A DNA stretch of 64,000 nt. Origin: an uncultured Lachnospiraceae bacterium. GTDB lineage: Bacteria > Bacillota > Clostridia > Lachnospirales > Lachnospiraceae. The notes under the pieces were generated by a model, which worked only from the letters and a program-made list of their open reading frames with translations, did no database searches and was not told the DNA's origin. The position numbers and the translations under genes are program-made. This document shows positions 8,667 to 17,485 of this stretch, one piece after another. The DNA lies in NCBI GenBank assembly GCA_947565425.1, contig CANOFW010000004.1, forward strand, positions 1 through 64,000, given 5' to 3'. Numbering within the stretch: the first letter of the stretch is position 1; each line of letters starts with the position of its first letter.

Positions 8667-10271
8667 TTAAACCTTAGGTCCAGCAGAAACAAGAGCCTTA
8701 CCAGCATCATTGCCTTCATATTTCGCAAAGTTCTTAATGAATCTCTCTGCAAGATCTTTCGCCTTTGTCTCCCATTCAGAAACATCAGCATACGTATCGC
8801 GCGGATCAAGGATTGCCGGATCAACACCTGGAAGCTCTGTCGGAACCTCAAAATCAAAGAACGGAATCTTCTTGGTAGGAGCATTGAGGATGTCTCCATT
8901 GAGGATTGCATCAATGATTCCTCTGGTATCTTTGATGGAGATACGTTTGCCTGTGCCGTTCCAGCCTGTATTTACCAGATATGCCTTCGCTCCACTCTTC
9001 TCCATTCTCTTTACCAGTTCCTCTGCATACTTAGTCGGATGCAGCTCTAAGAATGCCTGACCGAAGCAAGCGGAGAATGTAGGTGTAGGCTCTGTAATTC
9101 CGCGCTCTGTTCCTGCAAGCTTAGCTGTAAAGCCGGACAGGAAATAGTACTGTGTCTGCTCTGGTGTAAGAACAGATACCGGCGGAAGTACGCCAAATGC
9201 ATCAGCGGACAGGAAGATTACATTCTTAGCTGCCGGCGCTGAGGAAACAGGACGTACGATCTTCTCGATATGATCAATCGGATAAGATACACGTGTATTC
9301 TCTGTCACGCTCTTATCGTCAAAGTCAATCTTGCCGTCAGCATCCAAAGTAACGTTCTCAAGAAGCGCATTTCTCTTGATTGCGTTGTAAATGTCAGGCT
9401 CAGACTCCTTGTCCAGATTGATTACTTTCGCATAGCAGCCGCCCTCAAAGTTAAATACGCCGTTATCATCCCAGCCGTGCTCGTCATCACCAATCAGAAG
9501 ACGTTTTGGATCGGTAGATAATGTTGTCTTACCTGTACCGGAAAGACCGAAGAAGATTGCTGTGTTCTCGCCGTTCATATCTGTGTTGGCAGAGCAGTGC
9601 ATAGAAGCGATGCCCTTAAGCGGCAGATAGTAGTTCATCATAGAGAACATACCTTTCTTCATCTCACCGCCGTACCATGTATTGATAATTACCTGCTCAC
9701 GGCTCGTAATATTAAATACAACAGCAGTCTCAGAATTTAATCCTAATTCCTTATAATTCTCAACTTTAGCTTTGGAAGCATTAAAGGAAACGAAATCCGG
9801 CTCAAAGTTCTCAAGCTCCTCAGCAGTAGGCATAATGAACATATTTGCTACAAAGTGTGCCTGCCATGCAACTTCCATAATAAAACGGATTGCCATACGG
9901 GTATCTTTGTTCGCACCGCAGAAAGCGTCTACTACGAACAATCTCTTGTCTGAAAGCTCTTTCTGAGCAATCTTCTTTACTACATCCCAAGTCTCCTCGG
10001 TTGCCGGATGGTTATCATTCTTATATTCATCGGAAGTCCACCATACAGTGTCTTTGGAATTCTCATCCATAACGATGAACTTGTCTTTGGGAGAACGGCC
10101 TGTGTAAATACCTGTCATTACATTCACTGCGCCGAGCTCGCTGACCTGACCTTTCTCATAACCTTCCAGTTCAGGCTTTGTCTCTTCTGCGAACAGTTCC
10201 TCATAAGAAGGATTGTGCACAATCTCTGTGGTGCCGGTAATACCGTACTTGCTCAAATCGATTTTGCTCAT
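8667..10271 (-). CDS. pckA: phosphoenolpyruvate carboxykinase (ATP)
   Basis: A 534-residue ATP-type PEPCK, interconverting oxaloacetate plus ATP with PEP plus CO2 plus ADP; in gut anaerobes it often runs in the carboxylating direction. Signatures are [11 protein letters not shown], the metal/substrate region [16 protein letters not shown], kinase-1a P-loop [11 protein letters not shown] with [14 protein letters not shown], and [14 protein letters not shown]. Start ATG at 10271 gives the family length; the frame runs further upstream but lacks homology there. AGAGG precedes it. Monocistronic with a promoter at 10387-10416 and the terminator at 8544-8590. Confidence 0.96.
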   Translation of the reverse strand: MSKIDLSKYGITGTTEIVHNPSYEELFAEETKPELEGYEKGQVSELGAVNVMTGIYTGRSPKDKFIVMDENSKDTVWWTSDEYKNDNHPATEETWDVVKKIAQKELSDKRLFVVDAFCGANKDTRMAIRFIMEVAWQAHFVANMFIMPTAEELENFEPDFVSFNASKAKVENYKELGLNSETAVVFNITSREQVIINTWYGGEMKKGMFSMMNYYLPLKGIASMHCSANTDMNGENTAIFFGLSGTGKTTLSTDPKRLLIGDDEHGWDDNGVFNFEGGCYAKVINLDKESEPDIYNAIKRNALLENVTLDADGKIDFDDKSVTENTRVSYPIDHIEKIVRPVSSAPAAKNVIFLSADAFGVLPPVSVLTPEQTQYYFLSGFTAKLAGTERGITEPTPTFSACFGQAFLELHPTKYAEELVKRMEKSGAKAYLVNTGWNGTGKRISIKDTRGIIDAILNGDILNAPTKKIPFFDFEVPTELPGVDPAILDPRDTYADVSEWETKAKDLAERFIKNFAKYEGNDAGKALVSAGPKV

Positions 10272-10386
10272 TTTCTTTAACCTCTTTTCCTTTTCTTTTT
10301 CTGAAGTGAAGATTTCCCTCCCTGCCCGGACACGCAAAACGCTGCTTTGCCTCCAGAAAATGGGAAATATCGACTTCCTGTCCCCT

Positions 10387-10416
10387 ATTATAATACATAA
10401 CAAACGCAATAGGCAA
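10387..10416 (-). promoter_or_regulatory. pckA promoter
   Basis: Minus strand TTGCCT (10411-10416), 18-nt spacer, TATAAT (10387-10392), giving a leader of roughly 110 nt before pckA. Confidence 0.6.
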
Positions 10417-10455
10417 TAAAAATTCTCTAAAATTTTACTTTTCTTTCGTAATGTG

Positions 10456-10474
10456 GTTACGGTACACTCGTAAC
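10456..10474. repeat. GTTACG-N7-CGTAAC inverted repeat
   Basis: Six-base perfect arms lie between the HAD gene stop and the pckA promoter. The core GGTTACNGTNCACTCGT is shared with the hairpin at 38291-38341, so it is probably part of a dispersed element rather than a pckA operator. Confidence 0.4.
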
Positions 10475-10512
10475 ACGAATCTGTATGCAATTGTCGGAGC
10501 TGTCGCACGAAT

Positions 10513-11199
10513 CTATTTACTCATGCAAAAGGCCTCGCCGCTCATACGGGAAAGAATCTCTATTATCTCTTTCTTCGCCTGCATTAGATTCTCACAAATC
10601 CTGGTACAATACTGCTCAATCTCCACAGAAGGCGCAATTAAGTCCGGCACCATAATCGTCGTGCAGCCCGCAGCGTACCCAGCCTTGATCCCATTTTCAC
10701 TGTCCTCAAACACAAAACATTCCTGCGGTTTGCATCCGAGCTTACTGGCTGCGCGCAGAAAAATATCCGGTGCAGGTTTTCCATGTTCCATCTCTGTCCC
10801 ACTGACAATTTCAGTAAAATAACCGCGCAAATCCGACTTTTGTAAATTTGCCTCAATCTGCCTGGCAAAACTACTGCTGGCAACTGCAATCGGCATACCC
10901 TTTTGCTTGAAGAACTCCAAGATTTCTACAACTCCCTCTTTTACTGGAACATTTTCCGATAACTTCCTGCGCATTCTGCTTCTGCATTCCTCCGCAATTA
11001 TAGCTCCCTCCGTCACGTGATAATATTCTTCAAGCACCTGATGCATACGCGCCCCACTGGTTCCGGAAATCACTTTCACGAACTCGCTGCCCAACGCGAT
11101 ATTCCGCTCCGCCGCCATCTCATGCCATGTCTGCTGGTAAATTTTCTCTGTATCAAAGAGAACGCCGTCCATATCAAAAATTGCACCTGTATATTTCAT
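10513..11199 (-). CDS. HAD-superfamily phosphatase (beta-phosphoglucomutase-like)
   Basis: A 228-residue HAD hydrolase of the PGMB/YcjU subgroup. Motif I is [10 protein letters not shown] (nucleophile Asp10, general acid Asp12), motif II VASSS, motif III Lys in HGKPAPDIF, motif [10 protein letters not shown]. The helical cap lies at residues 17-85. Substrate cannot be assigned: members act on sugar phosphates or small phosphoesters. It stands alone between a dispersed repeat and pckA. Confidence 0.88.
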   Translation of the reverse strand: MKYTGAIFDMDGVLFDTEKIYQQTWHEMAAERNIALGSEFVKVISGTSGARMHQVLEEYYHVTEGAIIAEECRSRMRRKLSENVPVKEGVVEILEFFKQKGMPIAVASSSFARQIEANLQKSDLRGYFTEIVSGTEMEHGKPAPDIFLRAASKLGCKPQECFVFEDSENGIKAGYAAGCTTIMVPDLIAPSVEIEQYCTRICENLMQAKKEIIEILSRMSGEAFCMSK

Positions 11200-11235
11200 G
11201 TTCGTCTTTCCTCCATGCTCTCATTCTACTATAAC

Positions 11236-11270
11236 CTCAGAACAAAGTGGGCAAGCCCACTTCACCCCCA
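11236..11270. repeat. structured repeat copy 4
   Basis: GAACAAAGTGGGCAAGCCCAC then TTCACCCCC: a 7-bp stem AGTGGGC/GCCCACT (11246-11261). The same left-end module occurs at 63766-63795 and, with changed but still paired bases, at 22333-22360. On the minus strand the stem precedes TTTGTT and may end the MATE transcript. Confidence 0.6.
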
Positions 11271-11328
11271 TTAAGATAAAAAATATCAGCCCCTCATAAA
11301 TCTCCTCCTGCAAACATTACTACGACGA

Positions 11329-12684
11329 CTAACTATCACAGTAATCATTCCCTGCTTGCGGTAACTTTCGCCTCATCCAGAGAAATGCCCATACACAGAT
11401 AATCACCGACAAAAGCGACCCTCCTGGCGCGGCAAGCCCCATAGGAAACAACGTGTCTGCAAAGTATGCTGAAGCAAAAAATGCTCCTGGAATACGTACA
11501 CAGACAATGGACAAAAAATTGTGCAAAAAAGAGAGTCCCGACATGCCATAGGCACAAAAATAACCACTGAAAGAAAAATGTATGCCAGCAAAGATACAAT
11601 CCCAGATATATCCTCTAAGATATTGTCCCCCCAGCAAAATAACCGCCGCATCGTCCGTGAACATCCCCACTACCGGCGCAGCAATAAATTGTGTAACTAT
11701 GGACACAACCAGTCCGTACCCCACCGTTATGAGAATGGCATACCGCAAAGAAAGCGCCGCACGATCATGTTTGCCCGCGCCTATATTCTGCGCAGAAAGG
11801 GCGGAGACCGTAGACAACATGGTGGAAGGAACCAGAAATACAACCCCGATTACCTTTTCTACAATTCCTACTGCCGCCGCATCATTCAACCCTCTGCGAT
11901 TAGCAATCACCGTAATCACAATAAAAGCAATTTGAATAAAACCATCCTGCAATGCCACCGGGACGCCAATTTTCAAAATTTGTCCCAGCGTCTCATGCCG
12001 TGGTATAAAATGATTTCTCTGTAGTTTTACGCCAGCCTTTTTCTTTAGAATCATAACAAATGCCAACAATACGCTAATGGTTTGGGACAATGTCGTGCCA
12101 AGCGCAGCGCCTGCTGTCCCCATTCCAAGCCCGCCGATAAACAAATAATCAAGAGCTATATTCACCCCGCACGACACAGCAATAAAATACATAGGACTTT
12201 TAGAATCCCCAAGTCCCCGAAATATGGAGCTTATAATATTGTATGCGGTAATAAATGGAATTCCTACAAAACAAATCGTAAGGTATGTAATCGTGCCCGC
12301 TACCGCCTCCTCTGGGGTAGACATCAGCGTCACAATCTGCTTTACCAGCCCTAAAAGCAATGCCATACACGCAGCAGACACCCCCATAAAAAGTGTAACC
12401 GTATTTCCAATCGCTGCCATAGCATGTTCCGTTCGCTTTGCTCCAACCGCCTTACCAATGCTTACCGTAGAGCCCATAGCAAGGCCAACAATCATTACCG
12501 TCAACATATGCATGACCTGGCTGCCCACCGATACCGCCGTTATATCGTCCACTCCGTTATACTGCCCAATAATATACAAATCTGCCATTCCATACAAGGT
12601 TTGCAAAAAATAAGACAAGAGATACGGCAATGAAAAATATGCGATATTCCGAAGCACGCTGCCAGACGTTAAATCCTTTTCCAT
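11329..12684 (-). CDS. MATE family efflux transporter
   Basis: A 451-residue, 12-segment multidrug and toxic compound extrusion protein, exporting cationic or other small molecules with Na+ or H+. The two half-repeats begin near SLPYLLSYFLQTLYGMADLYIIG and GVPVALQDGFIQIAFIVITV. An AGGTAGGA SD precedes the ATG. It starts 18 nt after the CPBP protease stop and is the last gene of a three-gene operon, which suggests it exports something linked to those two proteins (inference). Confidence 0.92.
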   Translation of the reverse strand: MEKDLTSGSVLRNIAYFSLPYLLSYFLQTLYGMADLYIIGQYNGVDDITAVSVGSQVMHMLTVMIVGLAMGSTVSIGKAVGAKRTEHAMAAIGNTVTLFMGVSAACMALLLGLVKQIVTLMSTPEEAVAGTITYLTICFVGIPFITAYNIISSIFRGLGDSKSPMYFIAVSCGVNIALDYLFIGGLGMGTAGAALGTTLSQTISVLLAFVMILKKKAGVKLQRNHFIPRHETLGQILKIGVPVALQDGFIQIAFIVITVIANRRGLNDAAAVGIVEKVIGVVFLVPSTMLSTVSALSAQNIGAGKHDRAALSLRYAILITVGYGLVVSIVTQFIAAPVVGMFTDDAAVILLGGQYLRGYIWDCIFAGIHFSFSGYFCAYGMSGLSFLHNFLSIVCVRIPGAFFASAYFADTLFPMGLAAPGGSLLSVIICVWAFLWMRRKLPQAGNDYCDS

Positions 12685-12702
12685 AATCCTACCTTTCCAT
12701 TT

Positions 12703-13599
12703 TTATTGGGGAATTCCTTGTTTCTTTGCGCGTCCCACCGAAACAAACTGAATAATTACAAGCAAAACAATCCCTAATGCCAACGCAATGGCTGTCGCCA
12801 TATAAAATGTAGATGTTGCCGGTTTCATCCAAGCAAAAACAGACGTCTTCACACGGAGCACCGCCATCAAATTTGCCCCCAGATGCGCCAGGAACGCACC
12901 GTAAAAATGCCCCGCCTTCTCCATAAACCACGCTAAGACAATACCGAGAATGCCCGCATAGACAAACTGCAGCAGATTCATATGAATCACACCAAATAAA
13001 AGCGCTGATAATACCATGGCAAGCACCCTGCTCTGGCGTTCCCGCTTCTTGCCATGATCCGTCTTTTCCTCATTGTCCAATATCATCAAATCACAAAGCC
13101 TGCCATAAATCACGCCTCGGTACAGCAGTTCTTCCAAAAATGGCGTCATCAGACAGGCTCCTAACAGTTCAAGGTAAATGCCGCCGGAAAAAAGATGCGT
13201 GTTCACCTCCTGATAGCCCTGCGATATTTCCTCTAACCCACTCACAATAAGCAGGTTATTAAGCGCAATCCCAATAACAGCGCCAGCAAGAAACATCAAA
13301 ACGCCATTTACCGCCCTCATTCCCGTAGATTTACCCGCAATTACCAGATTCATATGTTCCCAAAACACCGTTGGCTCATTTTTATCCTTCTGATAATAGC
13401 GCGCAATAAAGGGAATTGTCACCGCCACCGACGCCGTCTGCAAAGACATATACTGCTCACTGGGATCCGCCCCCAAAAATACTGCAAGCATGGTAAACAA
13501 CGACATACTTAAATTTATCGCAACAAAATATACAAAAACAGGATAAATAATATGAAATGATTTAAAAATCGGACTGTTTTGTCTGTCTATCGGATTCAT
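12703..13599 (-). CDS. CPBP (CAAX-like) intramembrane metalloprotease
   Basis: About 298 residues with roughly eight membrane segments. The CPBP catalytic motifs are present: EELLYRG (Glu-Glu-x3-Arg), then LLFGVIHMNLLQFVYAG supplying the metal-binding His and Asn. Members process peptides, bacteriocin precursors or act in self-immunity. The ATG at 13599 lies inside the end of the upstream gene (38-nt overlap) with GAGGAG before it, so translation is probably coupled; the frame is open farther upstream but only as shadow of that gene. The C-terminal tail is basic. Confidence 0.85.
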   Translation of the reverse strand: MNPIDRQNSPIFKSFHIIYPVFVYFVAINLSMSLFTMLAVFLGADPSEQYMSLQTASVAVTIPFIARYYQKDKNEPTVFWEHMNLVIAGKSTGMRAVNGVLMFLAGAVIGIALNNLLIVSGLEEISQGYQEVNTHLFSGGIYLELLGACLMTPFLEELLYRGVIYGRLCDLMILDNEEKTDHGKKRERQSRVLAMVLSALLFGVIHMNLLQFVYAGILGIVLAWFMEKAGHFYGAFLAHLGANLMAVLRVKTSVFAWMKPATSTFYMATAIALALGIVLLVIIQFVSVGRAKKQGIPQ

Positions 13600-14398
13600 A
13601 GTTTTCGTTCTCCTCTTCCGGCTTTTCCAGCACCTTCTCGCCGCTGGTTTCGTCCTCAATCTGTATCTGCATTTGCCTAATCTTGGCATCCTGGGCGATC
13701 GCGCGTATAATTCGGTTGATATCCTCTGGAGAAAACATGTCGATTGCCTTCACCAAATCATCTATATTCTCTCTGTTAAATACCAAACACCCGCCTTTTT
13801 CCAGACCGACAGTAATGCAGTTTTTGGGATTCGTAACGTCACCCAGGCACAAACGATTGTTTTCATAATCACAACGAAACTCTACGCCCTTATAATTGAC
13901 AATCCCATTCTCATCCGCCAGCAGAGAGTACGGCGCACGATTCCCTTTGTCCAGCAGCTTTTGTATCGCTTCATCCGCCACGATATCATCTATCGTATCT
14001 TTGATATCTGGCTGTTTCATATATTCAGAAGCCTCGCTATCCATGCTGTCTATACGCATAAAACGCATCGTACGGAAACTTCCATTATCCAGCAAGACAC
14101 GCTCCGTAAATTGTTTGTCTTCCATACACCCAGCTCCTAAAATATAGGACTCGCGTTGCTCTTTCTGCTTTTCTAATGCTTCTTTTTCACGCTCTTTCAA
14201 ATCTGCCTTATATTCTTCAATCGCGTCATCTACCTTATTTAAGAGCCTCTCCCACTCTTTCTCAGAAAATTCACCAATTGTTTGGGCCTTGTCGTCTCCT
14301 GCTTTATTTTCCGGCTTCCTTGTGGCAGCATAATCAGCAACCGCCTGTGAAAAATATCCCATTCTGTAACTTCCTGTACTCTGTAATCTGTCTGTCAT
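13562..14398 (-). CDS. uncharacterised charged cytoplasmic protein
   Basis: A 278-residue protein I cannot assign. It has no signal peptide or membrane segment. Residues 40-80 form a charged coiled coil (EWERLLNKVDDAIEEYKADL onward), residues 85-215 look globular with VDLxx-like turns and a Cys-containing GAGCMEDKQF, and the tail is acidic (EKPEEENENYESDRQ). The ATG at 14398 has AAAGGAG before it. First gene of the operon with the CPBP protease and MATE exporter. A terminator hairpin lies only about 20 nt ahead of its start, so expression must pass through it. Confidence 0.7.
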   Translation of the reverse strand: MTDRLQSTGSYRMGYFSQAVADYAATRKPENKAGDDKAQTIGEFSEKEWERLLNKVDDAIEEYKADLKEREKEALEKQKEQRESYILGAGCMEDKQFTERVLLDNGSFRTMRFMRIDSMDSEASEYMKQPDIKDTIDDIVADEAIQKLLDKGNRAPYSLLADENGIVNYKGVEFRCDYENNRLCLGDVTNPKNCITVGLEKGGCLVFNRENIDDLVKAIDMFSPEDINRIIRAIAQDAKIRQMQIQIEDETSGEKVLEKPEEENENYESDRQTKQSDF

Positions 14399-14417
14399 AG
14401 CGTCTCCTTTCAAAACC

Positions 14418-14462
14418 AAAAAAAGAGCACCTATTTCCATCTTTCCCTAGAAATAAGCGCCC
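14418..14462 (-). terminator. intrinsic terminator directly ahead of an SD
   Basis: Minus strand: a 13-bp stem with several G-U pairs (14450-14462 with 14425-14437, 12-nt loop) followed by seven T (14418-14424). The SD of the next gene begins about 8 nt later and its ATG about 19 nt later, leaving no room for a promoter. It either ends the moxR transcript or acts as an attenuator. Confidence 0.7.
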
Positions 14463-14615
14463 TCCGTAGCTGATATTTATATCGGCTATATCCAGGAAAA
14501 CTTTACCTACATACTGTTCGCATCAGTTCCGCACCTTATCGTTTCCCTTTTTCTGCAAAAGACACTTATCATTTCCAAATCTTGTCATCACACATTCTCT
14601 CACTGCGCCAAACTT
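14463..14615 (-). other. leader-like intergenic region
   Basis: Between the moxR stop and the terminator. On the minus strand it holds a second hairpin, TAGCcGATAT-aa-ATATCaGCTA (about 14468-14489), just ahead of the terminator stem. No riboswitch class was recognised and no clear sigma-A promoter was found. Confidence 0.35.
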
Positions 14616-16124
14616 TTACAAATCCATCCGCTCTAAGAGCTTCTTGCGCCTGACATCAAATAAAAGCTCCTTGTTATACCGATAATAACGTTCACATTCA
14701 CACGCCTGCAAAAAACTAACGCTGTATGGATTAGAATTTAATTCTGTAATAAATATTACCATTTCCTGGCTGTTGCCAAAAGCTCCTTCCAAGAAATCAA
14801 ATACGTATTCTACAATTTGCAAAGCATCCTGCTGTTCATTCTCGAAAGACACTCTCTCCCAATCAAACAACCCTTTCACACATGCGAACGCCTCCTCCCT
14901 CTCCCGAATGTTTTCCAACTTCAATGTTTGTGAAAGACGTTCTAAAAAAGCAATCACCCTCTGATAAACCTTCTCCTCATCCCGGCCGATTAATTCAGCC
15001 TTTTTCCTTTTCTTATAATCTAAATGAAATTTATTATATACATTTTGCATGAGCTGTTGTCCGTCCAGTTCTGCCCCTTCCTCCTCAGTCAGCCCTTTAT
15101 AATCCGACAAAACTGTGAACAACATTTCTATATACGTTTCTGTCTGTACGGATCTTTTTAATGCCTCATTGACCCTTGAAATGAGTAGTCCAAGTACACT
15201 CAAACGTTCATCAAAAGAAGCATGTGCGACTTTTTTCAGTAAAATTTCATCCATTCTGCCCTTTAGAATCTCCTCAATTTGATAATCCGTACGGTATTTA
15301 TAGTATAGTTCCAAATAATTTGCAAAATCCTTCGCTATCTTAGGAAACTGAATATACTGCACCACAACCTCTCTGTCCACGGTATGACCAAGCTTCTCAT
15401 AGATCTGCAACAAGTTCGAGAGATCTTCCCACCCCCTGGGAGTAGCAAAATTTCTGCCGTCTACCGTCGTCTCCATTTGGTAAAAATTCTGCTTTCTCGT
15501 ATTCAAGTAAGAAATCACCGCCCCATGCAATCCCTGTCGGTATGCATATTCCTTCCAAACTTCAAAATCAGCCTCCACTTCAATCTTTTTCACCCGATCC
15601 ATCGTGACGACGTCAAACTCCCGCACAGATTTATTGTACTCCGGTGGATTCCCCGCGGCAACAATCACCCATCCCTGGGGAATTTTATGATTGCCAAACG
15701 ATTTGCACTGCAAAAACTGTAACATCGCAGGCGCTAGCGTCTCCGAAACACAGTTAATCTCATCTAGAAACAAAATTCCCTCAGACAATCCAGTCTGCTC
15801 CATCTTTTCATAGATTGCCGCCACAATTTCACTCATCGTATATTCCGTGACCGCAAATTCCTGACCGCCATATTGTTTCTTAGAAATAAAAGGAAGCCCG
15901 ATTGCACTCTGACGCGTATGGTGCGTAATGGTATAAGAGACCAGGCCAATCCCGCACTCCTTGGAAATCTGCTCCATAATCTGTGTCTTGCCAATCCCCG
16001 GCGAACCAAGCAGCAAAACCGGACGCTGGCGGATGGCCGGAATCTCATACTCCCCGTATTCATCCCTCAGCAAATAAGATGCGATCGTATTCTTAATTTC
16101 TTCCTTGGTTCGTTTGATATTCAT
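14616..16124 (-). CDS. MoxR-type AAA+ ATPase
   Basis: About 502 residues. Walker A LGSPGIGKTQ near residue 35, Walker B GILFLDEINCV near 105, sensor region WVIVAAGNPPEYN, then DRVKKIEV and ATPRGWEDL, all typical of MoxR ATPases, which pair with VWA proteins to remodel or load metal/cofactor into targets. The C-terminal 200 residues are helical and charged, without a known domain. The ATG at 16124 follows GGAGGT by 6 nt. It is the last gene of the run folC-folE-folP-folBK-LRR-VWA-moxR and starts 34 nt after its VWA partner's stop. Confidence 0.88.
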   Translation of the reverse strand: MNIKRTKEEIKNTIASYLLRDEYGEYEIPAIRQRPVLLLGSPGIGKTQIMEQISKECGIGLVSYTITHHTRQSAIGLPFISKKQYGGQEFAVTEYTMSEIVAAIYEKMEQTGLSEGILFLDEINCVSETLAPAMLQFLQCKSFGNHKIPQGWVIVAAGNPPEYNKSVREFDVVTMDRVKKIEVEADFEVWKEYAYRQGLHGAVISYLNTRKQNFYQMETTVDGRNFATPRGWEDLSNLLQIYEKLGHTVDREVVVQYIQFPKIAKDFANYLELYYKYRTDYQIEEILKGRMDEILLKKVAHASFDERLSVLGLLISRVNEALKRSVQTETYIEMLFTVLSDYKGLTEEEGAELDGQQLMQNVYNKFHLDYKKRKKAELIGRDEEKVYQRVIAFLERLSQTLKLENIREREEAFACVKGLFDWERVSFENEQQDALQIVEYVFDFLEGAFGNSQEMVIFITELNSNPYSVSFLQACECERYYRYNKELLFDVRRKKLLERMDL

Positions 16125-16158
16125 GCAGTTACCTCCAAATTTATTCTGCGAAATGTCA

Positions 16159-17460
16159 TCATGAAAAATCATTTTCCCCCAACACTAGCTTAATCGCCCA
16201 GGGCGGCACATCCACGTCCAGATAATCCTCACGAAAAAACACAAATGCCGTGTCGTAATGCGGCTTCTTCAACGGAAACGTCCCATAACCATCGGTAAAA
16301 TAAATTAGTCCCCGTAATTTATGAAACGCCTTCCGCGCCAGCAATGTATTGACATAAGCAAATGCCGGGCGAAAATCCGTTCCTCCCATACCTTGAATCT
16401 GAAAATGTTCCATATATTCCTGTAATTGACTGCCATTTTCAATCACTATATCCGACTGTACCCGCTCATCGCACTGTACAATATGCACACAGAACCTTCG
16501 CGTAAAAGACTCCGATTGGCTCAAAATACTGTAAGTCTCCTGCAAAAACTTCTGCACAAGTGATGCTTTACAGGACATGGAAGTATCTATGACAATCACG
16601 AAATCTTCAATCTTTTGCACTTCCCGCGTTTCTAAATGCTCAATCAACGGCATATTCCCATACAATTCCATGCCATAGTGATAAAAGATATAATCAAAAC
16701 TGTCTAAATCAACCTGCATCTCCTCTTTCAAGACACAAAACTTCCTGAGAAATCTGCGATAATCATAGCGCTGACGATTCTCTACACGAAGCTGCTCCTT
16801 CAAACCTCTAGAATCTTCCGCAGCCTCTTTGGAGAACAGATCAAGCTCCGTTTCCATCTTCTCCCGAATATCCTGCCAACGGTTTTGCTGTTCCATCGGC
16901 GCAGAACGTTCTTTCTCCTGCGGTTTCCACAAGAAATGTTCATCTACCGTAAACTCCTGTATCATTCGCGCCACCACGCGCATATCCGGCTGCGCCTTTT
17001 TAAGCAGATAGAAAATTCCCTCGGCATTAAGTACGGGTACATTTTTTTCTAATCCCTGATACACCGCACGCCTGTAAGGTTTGGAGGGATTGCGCAAACA
17101 GCGATAGGGCAAACTGTCTATCACCGATTCCACCGCAATATCACAGGTAAGATTCCAAAGCTGCCGGTCTTCCATTCCCCTCTGATTCCACACATGCCCG
17201 AAAAGACAATGAAATATACTGTGAAGGTAACACCGGTTGACAGGGACATTCCCCAAACGGTACAATTCCATAAGATACTCTGGATTATACTTTAACACAT
17301 TCCCATCCGTCGCTGTGCGCGCTAATTCCATGGAAGGCTCTTGTCGCAGACTATAAAGCGCCACATCCAAAAAGCGCATATTCAGATAGAGTTCATTGCG
17401 GCAATCCGCTACGATCTCATTGCAGATATCTACTTTTTCCAACAATCGCTCTTCAAACAT
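16159..17460 (-). CDS. VWA protein with degenerate N-terminal metallopeptidase (DUF2201-like)
   Basis: About 433 residues. The N-terminal half resembles the putative metallopeptidase domain found with VWA proteins: HSIFHCLFGH near residue 87 keeps the three histidines of HExxHxxxGH, but Ser replaces the catalytic Glu. The C-terminal half is a VWA domain: MIDAS DTSMS in VIVIDTSMSCKASL, GMGGTDFRPAF and YFTDGYG, so metal-dependent binding should be intact. The start at 17460 has GAGGTG close before it. It lies between the LRR gene and its probable MoxR ATPase partner. Confidence 0.82.
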   Translation of the reverse strand: MFEERLLEKVDICNEIVADCRNELYLNMRFLDVALYSLRQEPSMELARTATDGNVLKYNPEYLMELYRLGNVPVNRCYLHSIFHCLFGHVWNQRGMEDRQLWNLTCDIAVESVIDSLPYRCLRNPSKPYRRAVYQGLEKNVPVLNAEGIFYLLKKAQPDMRVVARMIQEFTVDEHFLWKPQEKERSAPMEQQNRWQDIREKMETELDLFSKEAAEDSRGLKEQLRVENRQRYDYRRFLRKFCVLKEEMQVDLDSFDYIFYHYGMELYGNMPLIEHLETREVQKIEDFVIVIDTSMSCKASLVQKFLQETYSILSQSESFTRRFCVHIVQCDERVQSDIVIENGSQLQEYMEHFQIQGMGGTDFRPAFAYVNTLLARKAFHKLRGLIYFTDGYGTFPLKKPHYDTAFVFFREDYLDVDVPPWAIKLVLGENDFS

Positions 17461-17485
17461 ATCGCACCTCGCATACACTGCAATT

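Noticed and set aside
11521..12613. Several plus-strand frames opposite the MATE gene
   Set aside because: Antisense to membrane-protein codons, with basic unlikely translations and no SD.
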